Assembly: GCA_003136575.1 (NCBI GenBank)
Contig: PLEX01000198.1
Coordinates: 237-58,776, forward strand
Length of the DNA: 58,540 nucleotides
Direction of reading: 5' to 3'
From: Bryobacterales bacterium
GTDB lineage: Bacteria > Acidobacteriota > Terriglobia > Bryobacterales > Bryobacteraceae
Part shown: positions 7,776-16,096 of the stretch, in pieces
Layout: the number at the start of each line of letters is the position of its first letter
How positions within the stretch are numbered: position 1 is the stretch's first letter
Program-made: the position numbers and the translations under genes
Notes under the pieces: model-generated
The model's database searches: none
What the model was told of the DNA's origin: nothing
What the model saw: only the letters and a program-made list of their open reading frames with translations

Positions 7776-9278
7776 TTATTCGCTACGGTAGGCCGACGGC
7801 ATCGCAGCGGCCACAATCGCTCCCACCGAAACAAGAGCGCACAGCCCGACGAACCAATCTCCGAATCGTGTGTACATTGTGCGGTCGGCGACATAGTCGT
7901 ATTGCACCCGCGCGGAAGCCTCCTGGTACTCCGGCAACGTCTTTGTGACGCGGCCCGCCGGATCGATCACTCCCGTAATGCCATTGTTCGTGGCCCGCAC
8001 GATCCACCGATCGTTCTCCGCCGCCCGCATCCTCACGATGAGCAGATGCTGGTAGCGCGCCGCGGTCTTGCCAAACCAACTGTCGTTCGAGATATTGAAC
8101 AGTACCTGCGCCCCGCCCGCGGCAAACTGTCGAATGTATGCCGGGAAGACCGATTCATAACAAATAAACGTGCCGATCTTATGCTGTCCCAGAGCTGAAA
8201 CGACCACTCCGCGTCCAGGCACGAAATCTCCGGCCTCCGAGGAGACTTTCTGCGTCAACAGGCCCAATGGCCATGGCACAAATTCGCCGAACGGCACCAG
8301 GTTGACCTTGTCGTAGCGGCTGACGCGGTTACCCGATTTGTCGATCAGAAGAGCGGAGTTCAGCGGACCATTGCCCTCGTCGGAATTCGCGACCACCCCT
8401 GCCAGTACGCCGGATTGCGCCTGCTTCGCAATCGAGGTGATCAAAGAACGGAAAGAAGGGTCGAAATCGTAAAAAGGCGCGGGCACTTCGGGCCACACAA
8501 TGATCTGCGTCGCCCCGTCTCGACCGGCCACGGAGAGCGAGAACAGGCTCATCTGGCGTTCCGTGCTGTCGAGCAGGTCCTGCGTCCAGACCGAATCGTC
8601 GTCGATATTTGGCTGCACGACAACCGCCCCTTCGCCGCCCTGCCGCGATGCCGGCAGATCCGGAAGAAGCATCAGGAACGGCAAGGCCAGCAGCCAAAAC
8701 GCGGGATGTTTCTGCAGCTTCATCGCGAGTGCCGCGACGACCGCGGATATCAGCGCAAGGGAAAAAGACACGCCCCACACGCCTGTAACGGGCGCGAGCC
8801 GCAACGGCAGCGGCAAATCGCTCGCCGCGTTACCCAGACTCAACCACTGAAAACCGGTGTATGCGTGTGTCCATTCGAGCACAACCCACATGGCCGCTAT
8901 AGCTGGTGCGGCGAACCATTTTCGAATCACCAAACCGGACAACGCCGCGAAAACGCCGGTCTGCACGGCCTTTGCCAGGCAAAACAAAGCAAAGCAAAAC
9001 CACGCAACGCCGCCGCTCATGCCTCCATGATGCTCCAGCGTCCACTGGATCCAGCGGCACACGCCGAACCAATAGACGATTCCAGCCGCGTAGCCGAATG
9101 CGAATCGCCATCGCCAGCTATCCTCTCGGGCACAGGCGATCAGCACTGGCGCAAGCGCGACCGGTGCCAGCAGGACAAAACCGTAAGGAGGGAATAACAG
9201 AACCAGCAGACAAGCGGAACTCAGCGCAAGCAGCACATTGGCAGCCCGTGAACTGAAAAGAGCCTCGATCCGACTCAC
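7776..9278 (-). CDS. lnt: Apolipoprotein N-acyltransferase
   Basis: 500 residues, the usual Lnt length. N-terminal membrane helices (LLALSSACLLVLLFPPYGFV onwards to about 206) are followed by a periplasmic nitrilase-type domain and a final helix (FVGLCALVSVGAIVAAAM). The catalytic triad is visible: Glu264 in IIVWPEVPAPFY, Lys324 in RYDKVNLVPFGEFVP and Cys373 in GTFICYESVFP. The enzyme adds the third acyl chain to the N-terminal Cys of lipoproteins in the inner membrane. Its ATG overlaps the lipA stop by 4 bases, so it is translated with lipA; this is a Gram-negative marker. Confidence 0.95.
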   Translation of the reverse strand: MSRIEALFSSRAANVLLALSSACLLVLLFPPYGFVLLAPVALAPVLIACAREDSWRWRFAFGYAAGIVYWFGVCRWIQWTLEHHGGMSGGVAWFCFALFCLAKAVQTGVFAALSGLVIRKWFAAPAIAAMWVVLEWTHAYTGFQWLSLGNAASDLPLPLRLAPVTGVWGVSFSLALISAVVAALAMKLQKHPAFWLLALPFLMLLPDLPASRQGGEGAVVVQPNIDDDSVWTQDLLDSTERQMSLFSLSVAGRDGATQIIVWPEVPAPFYDFDPSFRSLITSIAKQAQSGVLAGVVANSDEGNGPLNSALLIDKSGNRVSRYDKVNLVPFGEFVPWPLGLLTQKVSSEAGDFVPGRGVVVSALGQHKIGTFICYESVFPAYIRQFAAGGAQVLFNISNDSWFGKTAARYQHLLIVRMRAAENDRWIVRATNNGITGVIDPAGRVTKTLPEYQEASARVQYDYVADRTMYTRFGDWFVGLCALVSVGAIVAAAMPSAYRSE

Positions 9279-10198
9279 ACGCGGGCTGCCTGTTCGTTCA
9301 CCAGATCGGCCATGTAGGAACTGCGCACCAGCGGGCCGCTGAAGACCATTTTGAATCCCATCGAGAGTCCCAGATCCCTGTATTCGTCGAACCGCTCCGG
9401 CGCGACGTATTCGGCGACCGCGAGGTTGCGGCGTGTCGGTTGCAGATACTGGCCGATGGTGGCGACATCCACATCCTGCTCTCTCAAATCGTGGAGAAGC
9501 TGCGTGACCTCATCCGGCGTTTCTCCGAGGCCGACCATGAAGCCGGATTTCGTCATCACCTCCGGCCGATGCCCCCGCGCGAAACGCAGCACTTCCAGAG
9601 ACTGGCGGTAATCGGCCTGCGGGCGGACTCGCCGATAGAGGCGCGGCACCGTCTCCATATTGTGATTGAAGACGTGAGGCGCGGCGTCGAGCACGCGTGC
9701 AACCGCTTCCATGTTCCCGTCGAAATCGGGCGTCAGGACCTCGACGCGCGCGTCCGCCACAGTCAACCGGACCTCGCGTACAGTCTCCGCAAAATGAGCG
9801 GAGCCGCCGTCGGCAAGATCGTCTCGATTCACACTGGTGATCACCACATAGCGAAGTTTCATATCGGCGGCCATTCGCGCCACGTTCGCCGGCTCGTCCT
9901 GATTGAGACGCATATCGTGGATGCGCGGGTTTCCCTTCGGCACCGAGCAGAATCCGCAGCCGCGTGTGCAGAGATTGCCCAGAATCATGAAGGTCGCCGC
10001 GCCGCGATGGAAGCATTCGTGTATATTCGGGCAACGCGCCGATTCGCAAACCGTATGCAGATCGAGCGTCCGAAGACTGCGCTTTAGTGTGTTGAGCGAT
10101 TCAAAGTGCGTCGCGCTGCGCCGCGCCCATTCCGGCAGCCTTGGCCGCGCGCCGGCACCCGGAGTAGTTGGTTTATCGATCTGAACGAGTGGCGTCAC
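9275..10198 (-). CDS. lipA: Lipoyl synthase
   Basis: 307 residues. Both iron-sulfur sites are present: the auxiliary cluster motif CESARCPNIHEC (Cys51, Cys56, Cys62) and the radical SAM motif CTRGCGFC (Cys77, Cys81, Cys84). The C-terminal RSSYMADL (Arg292-Ser293) supplies the serine ligand of the auxiliary cluster. LipA inserts two sulfur atoms into octanoyl groups on lipoyl-dependent enzymes in the cytosol. No lipB is seen in the window. It sits 12 bases after the SPOR gene and overlaps lnt by 4 bases. Confidence 0.97.
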   Translation of the reverse strand: MTPLVQIDKPTTPGAGARPRLPEWARRSATHFESLNTLKRSLRTLDLHTVCESARCPNIHECFHRGAATFMILGNLCTRGCGFCSVPKGNPRIHDMRLNQDEPANVARMAADMKLRYVVITSVNRDDLADGGSAHFAETVREVRLTVADARVEVLTPDFDGNMEAVARVLDAAPHVFNHNMETVPRLYRRVRPQADYRQSLEVLRFARGHRPEVMTKSGFMVGLGETPDEVTQLLHDLREQDVDVATIGQYLQPTRRNLAVAEYVAPERFDEYRDLGLSMGFKMVFSGPLVRSSYMADLVNEQAARV

Positions 10199-10210
10199 TT
10201 GTTTGCGCCG

Positions 10211-10927
10211 CTAATACTTCGTCACGTTGATGTTGTCGTAACCCAATCCCTTGAGCTTGGTCTTGGCATCCGACAGAGACAGGGTAGAGCGGTAGGGGCC
10301 GACAAGCACCCGATAAAGCGGCGGCTTGGGACTCTCGGCCAGAATCGCCGGCAATCCGCGTTCGCGAAGGACTTTCACGAGGACATCGGCGTTGGGCCTT
10401 GGTTCCGCGGCGACCTGCACGTAAGAGGCTCCTGGCGAAGGAACCGAGACCACCATAGACCCTGAATCCGGCGTGTTCCCTCTTGCGGGCACGGGCGGAG
10501 CGGCGGCCGGCGAAGCGAGGGCATTATGAACGGTTTGCGCCACCGTTGATTGCGCCGGGGCAGGCGCAGCATTGGTAACCTCGGGCGGTTGCGATCCACC
10601 TGCCGCCGGATTATCGGCGAGCCTGGGCTCCGGAGCCGGCAGCGAAGATCCCGTATCGCCGGACGCCGAAGTTGCCCCTGTCACTGTGGTCGCGGGCGGA
10701 GCCTTCGGCTCGTCCCTGGGGTCTTCCTTAGGCTCTGGGCGTTTGCCCTCAGTTGAGACAGGAGACGAGGCGTCGGCCACGGATGCCGCGTTCGACTTCG
10801 CCGAATTCCCTCCCACTACATAGCCCATGGCAAAAAACACGCCACACAGCAGCGTCGCCACAAAAAATATGGCCAGCAACTGCTTATTTCCGAGTACCAG
10901 TTCCTTCTCGCCGCCGTTTTCGCTCAT
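10211..10927 (-). CDS. SPOR-domain inner-membrane protein
   Basis: 238 residues. One transmembrane helix at about 18-38 (LLAIFFVATLLCGVFFAMGY) precedes a long Pro/Ala-rich linker (about 45-165) and a C-terminal SPOR domain (YVQVAAEPRPNADVLVKVLR, LYRVLVGPYRSTLSLSDAKT, LGYDNINVTKY). SPOR domains bind denuded peptidoglycan glycan strands, often at the division site, so the protein likely spans the inner membrane with the SPOR domain in the periplasm. It starts 2 bases after the slipin stop, within the same minus-strand operon. Confidence 0.85.
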   Translation of the reverse strand: MSENGGEKELVLGNKQLLAIFFVATLLCGVFFAMGYVVGGNSAKSNAASVADASSPVSTEGKRPEPKEDPRDEPKAPPATTVTGATSASGDTGSSLPAPEPRLADNPAAGGSQPPEVTNAAPAPAQSTVAQTVHNALASPAAAPPVPARGNTPDSGSMVVSVPSPGASYVQVAAEPRPNADVLVKVLRERGLPAILAESPKPPLYRVLVGPYRSTLSLSDAKTKLKGLGYDNINVTKY

Positions 10928-10929
10928 AT

Positions 10930-11718
10930 TCAGATTTTCGCTGCCTCGTCGCCGCCGGAAGTCTTATCGCTCACGCTATTCATCAGTTTATTGAACGACA
11001 CCAACAGATCCACAGGCAGGGGAAAAACGATAGTCGTGTTCTTCTCCGCCCCGATCTCCACCAGTGTCTGTAAATAGCGTAACTGAATGGCTGCGGGCTG
11101 CTGCTGAATCACGTGCGCGGCCATCGCCAGTTTCTCCGACGCGGCATATTCGCCTTCGGCGTGAATGATCTTGGCGCGGCGCTCCCGCTCCGCCTCGGCC
11201 TGCTTCGCCAGAGCGCGGATCATCTGCTCGGCCAGGTCCACCTGCTTTACTTCCACCATCGATACTTTCACGCCCCACGGCGACGTGTGCTGGTCCAGAA
11301 TGAAGCGAAGACGAACGTTCAACTCTTCCCGTTTGCTCAGCAGCTCGTCGAGTTCCACCTCTCCCAGCACGCTGCGCAGTGTGGTTTGGGCAAGCTGCGA
11401 AGTAGCGTAGAGGAAATTCGAGACTTCCACGACAGCGAGCCTCGGTTCCACCACGCGAAAATAAATGACGGCATTGACCTTCACGCTCACGTTATCCCGC
11501 GTCACCACGTCCTGCGGCGGCACTTCGATCGTGTCCACGCGCAGCGAAATCCGCACCATGCGGTCCAGCGGCACGAAGACCAGGATCACACCGGGCCCTT
11601 TAGCTTCCGGCAGCAAACGGCCCAAACGAAAAATGACGCCGCGCTCGTATTCGGCCAATATCTTGATGGAGGAGACGAGATAAATCACGACGATCAGAAG
11701 CACAACGAGTATCGGCAT
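10930..11718 (-). CDS. SPFH/stomatin-family protein (slipin)
   Basis: 262 residues. An N-terminal hydrophobic anchor ([19 protein letters not shown]) leads into a band-7/SPFH domain ([59 protein letters not shown]) and a coiled-coil [18 protein letters not shown]. The TTG frame opens at 11742, but AGGAG stands 9 bases before ATG 11718, which begins MPILVVLL. Slipins form membrane-bound oligomers and are typically encoded next to a long NfeD serine protease, as here (27 bases downstream of nfeD). The pair is thought to act in membrane quality control. Confidence 0.9.
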   Translation of the reverse strand: MPILVVLLIVVIYLVSSIKILAEYERGVIFRLGRLLPEAKGPGVILVFVPLDRMVRISLRVDTIEVPPQDVVTRDNVSVKVNAVIYFRVVEPRLAVVEVSNFLYATSQLAQTTLRSVLGEVELDELLSKREELNVRLRFILDQHTSPWGVKVSMVEVKQVDLAEQMIRALAKQAEAERERRAKIIHAEGEYAASEKLAMAAHVIQQQPAAIQLRYLQTLVEIGAEKNTTIVFPLPVDLLVSFNKLMNSVSDKTSGGDEAAKI

Positions 11719-11745
11719 ACACCTATTCTCCTTATTCGACAAGTC

Positions 11746-13065
11746 TCATTGAGGTGGGAGCGCTTCCACCTTCAACGTCAAACCGTCAACCGCGGTCACG
11801 CGGATGCGTTCGGCGGGGCCGATCCGGATGGACGATACCGCGTTCCAGTAATCTCCGCGCACCATGACGGTGCCTGACGGATTGATTTCGCCGACCGCCA
11901 CGCCCGCGCATCCCGGCAGCGATTCAACGCCCGTTACTACTTTGTTTCGCCGCGCGCGCACGGCGATCGAAAGCAAAAAAGTCGTGATCAATGCGAAGGG
12001 AATCGTCAGGGCCAGCGCCATGCTGAACCGAATCCTCAGCGCGGGCTCGTTCGTGTCGATCAGCAGCAGCGCGCCGAGCAACAAAGCGATCGCGCCGCCC
12101 GCGGTCAGGATGCCGTGAGTCGCGAACTTGGCCTCCAGCGCAAAAAATACCAGGCCCAGAATCGCGAGCGATGCGCCGAGCCAGCCGATGGGAAACATTG
12201 CCAGCGCAGTGAGTCCGAGCAGCACGGAAATGGCTCCGAGCACGCCGGGCAACACCAGTCCGGGAGACGAAAACTCCGCATAGATACCCAATGCCCCGAT
12301 CACGAGAAGCAGGAGAGCGATGTTGGGATCGGCGATCGCCGAAAGTATCCGCTCGCGGATACCCGGCTCGAAAATCTCGATATCGGTGCGAGGGAAATGC
12401 AGAGTTTGTTTGGATCCATCGAATCGGGTAATTTCGCGTCCATCCAGAGCGCGAAGCAGAGCGTACGGATCGGCGGCGACCAAATCGATCAGATGCCGAT
12501 CCAGTGCCTCGCGGTCCGTATAGGAGACGCTCTCGCGAACGGTTTTCTCGGCGGCATCGACATTGCGCCCGCGATGCGAGGCAATCGTACGCATCAGCGC
12601 CGCTGTATCGTTTTCCACCTTTTGGTTCATGATCGGGTCGAGCGGTGTCCCCGTGGAGGATACCGGATGCGATGCGCCTGTGTTAGTGCCGGGCGCCATC
12701 GCGGCAACGTCGCCCGCTTCCAGCAGAAAAAATCCCGCCGACGCGGCGCGCGCGCCCGCGGGCCCGACCCACATGACAACCGGAATTCGCGAATGAAGGA
12801 TCTGTTCCACAATTTCCCGCGTGGAATCGAGCAATCCGCCGGGTGTGCTGAGCCTGACAATTACCGCGTCGGCGTGTTGCGCCTCGGCCTGCGCCAGCGC
12901 GGAAGCAATGATTTCGACGGTAACCGGATGAACGATGCCCGTGACATCGACTTCAAGCACGCGCGCGGAGAGCGTACTCGAAAACAGCATGGCGAGAGTC
13001 AGCAATGGAACGCGCAAGCGTCTCTCACTATAGCGCCATTCGGCCTGGCGGCGCAGCCGGCACAT
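11746..13065 (-). CDS. Long-form NfeD membrane serine protease
   Basis: 439 residues. A signal/anchor region is followed by a ClpP-like protease domain (about 35-240) with RLSTPGGLLDST, nucleophile Ser109 in GARAASAGFFLLEAGDVA and a likely catalytic Lys149 in MNQKVENDTAAL, as in the Pyrococcus 1510-N protease. Four to five transmembrane helices follow (IALLLLVIGALGIYAEF to ITTFLLSIAVRA), then a C-terminal OB-fold NfeD domain (GCAGVAVGEINPSGTVMVRG). The known archaeal homologue cleaves stomatin, matching the adjacent slipin gene. The exact start is uncertain; the signal segment VPLLTLAMLFSSTLSA argues for a start at 13065 or slightly downstream. Confidence 0.9.
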   Translation of the reverse strand: MCRLRRQAEWRYSERRLRVPLLTLAMLFSSTLSARVLEVDVTGIVHPVTVEIIASALAQAEAQHADAVIVRLSTPGGLLDSTREIVEQILHSRIPVVMWVGPAGARAASAGFFLLEAGDVAAMAPGTNTGASHPVSSTGTPLDPIMNQKVENDTAALMRTIASHRGRNVDAAEKTVRESVSYTDREALDRHLIDLVAADPYALLRALDGREITRFDGSKQTLHFPRTDIEIFEPGIRERILSAIADPNIALLLLVIGALGIYAEFSSPGLVLPGVLGAISVLLGLTALAMFPIGWLGASLAILGLVFFALEAKFATHGILTAGGAIALLLGALLLIDTNEPALRIRFSMALALTIPFALITTFLLSIAVRARRNKVVTGVESLPGCAGVAVGEINPSGTVMVRGDYWNAVSSIRIGPAERIRVTAVDGLTLKVEALPPQ

Positions 13066-13114
13066 TTATCGGCCACATAAAACGTTTCTTGGTGAAAATG
13101 TAATATAGACAGTT

Positions 13115-13120
13115 TATAAT
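13115..13120 (+). promoter_or_regulatory. Candidate -10 box for the DUF2934 gene
   Basis: A perfect TATAAT lies 15 bases before ATG 13136 in a short AT-rich divergent spacer. No Shine-Dalgarno is visible before the ATG, so the message may have a very short leader. The -35 candidate TTGGTG (13089-13094) has a long 20-base spacer, so the promoter call is tentative. Confidence 0.4.
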
Positions 13121-13135
13121 AGAAATTCACCGATT

Positions 13136-13453
13136 ATGCCCACTAAGAAAACCGTAACAACAGAAAACGCAGCCGCGGAATCCACGCTCTCCGCAAAACC
13201 GAAATCCTCCCGAAAAAGCCCCGTTGTTGAAGTGGTATCCAAGCCGCGAGTCAAAACGGTGAAGCACAGCAAAGCGTCCGTTACGCCGATCATTGCGGAA
13301 GCAGCGCCCGTGGTTGTGGAAGCTACGCCCGAAGTGAATGCCCACGAAGCGATCGCCAAAATCGCTTACGGATATTGGGTCGCCCGCGGATATCAGCCGG
13401 GTTCTCCGGAACAGGACTGGCTGCGCGCAGAGCGAGAATATCTACTGGGGTAA
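13136..13453 (+). CDS. DUF2934 domain protein
   Basis: 105 residues. A Lys/Ala/Val-rich, probably disordered N-terminus (1-66) leads to the DUF2934 signature IAKIAYGYWVARGYQPGSPE followed by QDWLRAEREYL. This short helical domain is abundant in Acidobacteria and some Proteobacteria and has no established function; it often ends small proteins with basic low-complexity tails. The basic N-terminus could bind nucleic acid, which is only a guess. A second DUF2934 gene lies at 40622. Confidence 0.8.
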   Translation: MPTKKTVTTENAAAESTLSAKPKSSRKSPVVEVVSKPRVKTVKHSKASVTPIIAEAAPVVVEATPEVNAHEAIAKIAYGYWVARGYQPGSPEQDWLRAEREYLLG

Positions 13454-13479
13454 CTGTTGGACCCGGGCCACAAATGGCC

Positions 13480-14103
13480 CTAATATTTTCGCAAAACCGC
13501 GAGCAGTCGTCCGCGGATTTCCACTTGGTTCGCCGGAACGCGGATGGGACTCATGGTTTCATTGGCGGGCTGTAGTCGGACGATGTTCCCTTGCTCGCGG
13601 TAAATTCTCTTGAGCGTGGTTTCGCTGCCGCCAACCAGAGCCACGACGATCTGTCCGTCGCGCGCTTCCTGCGTGTTCTCGACCAGAATCATGTCGCCGT
13701 CGCAGATGTGATCGTCGATCATGGAATTCCCGCGAACGCGGAGAGCGTATGTCTCCTTGCGCCCGACGAAATCGGCAAAACTCAGCGAATCGGGGGCGTC
13801 GAACGCCTGTACCGGCTGGCCGGCGGCAATCGTGCCGTGGATCGGTACCTCAAGCGACGACTCAAACTTGTTGCGGCTCTGTTCCTGAACGTAACGCGGC
13901 GCAACCTCAACCGACCGGCTCTGGTTGGCGCCGCGCGACAGGTAATTCTTTTTCGCCAGGGCCGAAATATGCTTGTGGACCGTCGCTATCGACGATAATT
14001 TCAGGCCGCGGGCGATCTCTTCATAGCTGGGGTTGTAGCCGTTCTCCACCTGATAGCGGGCGATGAAATCGAGGACATCCTTTTGTCTGCGTGTCAATGC
14101 CAT
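13480..14103 (-). CDS. lexA: LexA repressor
   Basis: 207 residues. The N-terminal winged helix is LTRRQKDVLDFIARYQVENG with a recognition region SSIATVHKHISALAKKNYLS. The self-cleavage site is Ala94-Gly95 (TIAAGQPVQ), with catalytic Ser127 (RGNSMIDDHICDGD) and Lys165 (ETTLKRIYRE). LexA represses SOS genes and cleaves itself when RecA filaments form. It is convergent with the DUF2934 gene and divergent from aroDE. No SOS box could be assigned confidently in the 250-base divergent region, since the operator sequence of this group is not known to me. Confidence 0.96.
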   Translation of the reverse strand: MALTRRQKDVLDFIARYQVENGYNPSYEEIARGLKLSSIATVHKHISALAKKNYLSRGANQSRSVEVAPRYVQEQSRNKFESSLEVPIHGTIAAGQPVQAFDAPDSLSFADFVGRKETYALRVRGNSMIDDHICDGDMILVENTQEARDGQIVVALVGGSETTLKRIYREQGNIVRLQPANETMSPIRVPANQVEIRGRLLAVLRKY

Positions 14104-14354
14104 TTGACATTATCATAGGCGAACAAAAGGTGAAACGCAAGCGAAGATTTGATTTCGGTGCTGCCGGCCGGGGAAATCACCGCTACGACGCGAACAACGA
14201 TACCGGAAAGAACCTTCTGTTGCATCGGCCTATGCCGTTGACACCGCCCGAGAACCTTGCAAGCGTGCCAATGCGGGCGACGGGCCGCAAAACCAACCGA
14301 TTCGCGGCGCGCCGAACGGCCTTCGAAAGGCACAATGATATTCTGGTTACCCGA

Positions 14355-15878
14355 ATGGCACAGCGGCGTGCGCTTCCTAAAATCTGCATCGCACTCGGAC
14401 TTCCCGACGTTCCGCGGCTGCTCGAACAGGCCCGTCGCGAAGCGGATGCCGGCGAGAATTTTCTGGAATTCCGCATCGATTATCTGCCCGATCCCGCCGC
14501 GGGGGCCGAAGCGATTGCCACGTTTCTGCGCGAGCATCCGAACTGCACCATTCTCGCCACGTGCCGCCGCCACCAGAACCACGGCCGGTTCAACGGCAGC
14601 ATCGACGATCAGTTGCGAATCCTTGAGCTCGCTATCCAGTGCGGCGCGCGCGCCATCGATATCGAGATCGAAACTGCCGAAGTTGTGCCTGCGCGCTGTG
14701 CCGAGTTGCGCGCCAAGGCCCATCTGATCGTTTCCTGGCATCACTTTGAAACCACTCCGCCGCTCGACCCCGTGTTGAAGCGCATGCGCAAGGTTCCCGC
14801 CGACGTCTACAAGCTGGTCAGCACGGCACGTAAACCAACCGACACGGGGCGAATTCTGGCCGCCAGCCGCCTCAGCCCGCGAATTCCGCTGGTTACGCTG
14901 GCGATGGGAGAAACGGGCTTTCCCACACGGGTAATCTCGCCGGCGTTCGGCACGATTTTTACTTACGCCGCGCCGGCTCATTTCCACGGCACGGCCGCCG
15001 GCCAGATCAATGCTCGCCAGCTGCGCTCCCTCTACCGCATCGACAAGTTCACAAAGGCCGCCAGGGTTTATGGCGTCGTGGCGGACCCGGTGGGCCATTC
15101 CGTGTCGCCGCACGTTCATAACCGGGCGTTCCAGTCGAAGCGAGTCGATGCCGTGTACGTCCCCCTGCTGGTAACACCGAATCAGCTTCGCGATTTCTTT
15201 CAGTTCGCCGAAGAGCTTCCCCTTTCGGGCTTCAGCGTCACTATTCCGCACAAGCGCAAAATCATGCGCTATCTCGATTACGTCGATCCTTTGGCCCGCC
15301 GAATCGGCGCGGTCAATACTGTGTGGCGCAAGGCGGGCAAATGGCGAGGGACTAATACGGATGCCGAGGCGGTGGCCCGGCCACTGGCGAAGATGATCGA
15401 TCTGGCCAAAGCGACGGTGCTGATCGCAGGCAACGGCGGGGCGGCGCGAAGCGCCGCTTGCGCGCTCTCGGACGCCGGGGCGAAGATCGCCATCACCGGG
15501 CGAAATCCCGATCGGGTCCGCGCCTTTGCCCGTCCGCTGTCCGCCGAAAACCTGACGCTCGAACAGGCCTGCGCCCGGCACTTCGACGTCGTCGTCAACG
15601 CAACTTCCGTCGGGATGTCTCCGAACGTGAGCGAGTGCCTGTTCCCCGATTCGATTCCCGGAGACATCGTATTCGACCTCGTCTACAACCCGCTTGAAAC
15701 CGAACTGATCCGCCGTGCACGCGCTCAGGGACGCCAGGTAGTGCCCGGTGTCAAAATGTTTATTGAGCAGGCCGTGAGGCAGTTTGAAATCTGGACGGGC
15801 GAATCGGCGCCGCGTGCCGCCATGGAAGCGGCCGCGCTCGACGCGCTCTCCGCAAAGTATTCCGAGCCGAAAAAGTGA
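14355..15878 (+). CDS. aroDE: Bifunctional type I 3-dehydroquinate dehydratase / shikimate dehydrogenase
   Basis: 507 residues from ATG 14355; the frame is open from 14091 but the extra residues are low complexity and overlap the lexA promoter region. The N-terminal half is a type I dehydroquinase: LEFRIDYLPD, IDIEIETAE, catalytic His in VSWHHFETTP (about 129) and Schiff-base Lys in DVYKLVSTAR (about 153). The C-terminal half is shikimate dehydrogenase: GVVADPVGHSVSPHVHNRAF, FSVTIPHKRKIM (catalytic Lys about 300), GTNTDAEAV and the Rossmann loop IAGNGGAARSAA. It catalyses consecutive steps 3 and 4 of the shikimate pathway. Such fusions are known from plants, chlamydiae and planctomycetes. The next gene overlaps its stop. 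Confidence 0.93.
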   Translation: MAQRRALPKICIALGLPDVPRLLEQARREADAGENFLEFRIDYLPDPAAGAEAIATFLREHPNCTILATCRRHQNHGRFNGSIDDQLRILELAIQCGARAIDIEIETAEVVPARCAELRAKAHLIVSWHHFETTPPLDPVLKRMRKVPADVYKLVSTARKPTDTGRILAASRLSPRIPLVTLAMGETGFPTRVISPAFGTIFTYAAPAHFHGTAAGQINARQLRSLYRIDKFTKAARVYGVVADPVGHSVSPHVHNRAFQSKRVDAVYVPLLVTPNQLRDFFQFAEELPLSGFSVTIPHKRKIMRYLDYVDPLARRIGAVNTVWRKAGKWRGTNTDAEAVARPLAKMIDLAKATVLIAGNGGAARSAACALSDAGAKIAITGRNPDRVRAFARPLSAENLTLEQACARHFDVVVNATSVGMSPNVSECLFPDSIPGDIVFDLVYNPLETELIRRARAQGRQVVPGVKMFIEQAVRQFEIWTGESAPRAAMEAAALDALSAKYSEPKK

Positions 15879-16096
15879 AATTTACCAGAAGACAGGTAGT
15901 GGCGGCGGCAGCCGGATCGGTGGCTGCCGGATCGGTGGCAGCCGCGAACGCGTTTGCGCAATCTCCGCCCGGTGCGAGTGTGACCGCTTCCGACGCGGCG
16001 AAGCAGGCCCGTGACGCCGTCGCCCGCAACGCCGATACGCTCGCAAGGTTGGCAGTCCCGATTTCCACCGAACCCGCATTTCAGTTCAAAGCATGA
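15875..16096 (+). CDS. Tiny twin-arginine signal protein coupled to amidase
   Basis: 73 residues from GTG 15875, which overlaps the aroDE stop (GTGA). The N-terminus FTRRQVVAAAAGSVAAG is a Tat-type signal, ending near a likely cleavage site at AANAFAQ; the mature part (about 45 residues) is alpha-helical (SDAAKQARDAVARNADTLAR) and ends in PISTEPAFQFKA. Its stop overlaps the amidase ATG by 4 bases (ATGA), so both are translated together. No family is recognised. It could be a secreted accessory subunit, or the detached signal and N-terminus of an ancestral exported amidase, since the downstream amidase starts without a signal. Confidence 0.7.
   Translation: MKFTRRQVVAAAAGSVAAGSVAAANAFAQSPPGASVTASDAAKQARDAVARNADTLARLAVPISTEPAFQFKA

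Noticed and set aside
8415-9197. Long plus-strand frame opposite lnt
   Set aside because: It is antisense to a complete lnt with its triad, has Arg/His/Gln-rich composition and no family signature.
11113-11877. Long plus-strand frame opposite the slipin gene
   Set aside because: Antisense shadow of the SPFH gene; composition is His/Arg-rich and unlike real proteins here.
12115-13080. Long plus-strand frame opposite nfeD
   Set aside because: Mirror of a conserved protease/membrane protein; no motif or ribosome site.
14094-15581. 495-codon minus frame opposite aroDE
   Set aside because: The plus strand encodes both catalytic domains with active sites; the minus frame has none.
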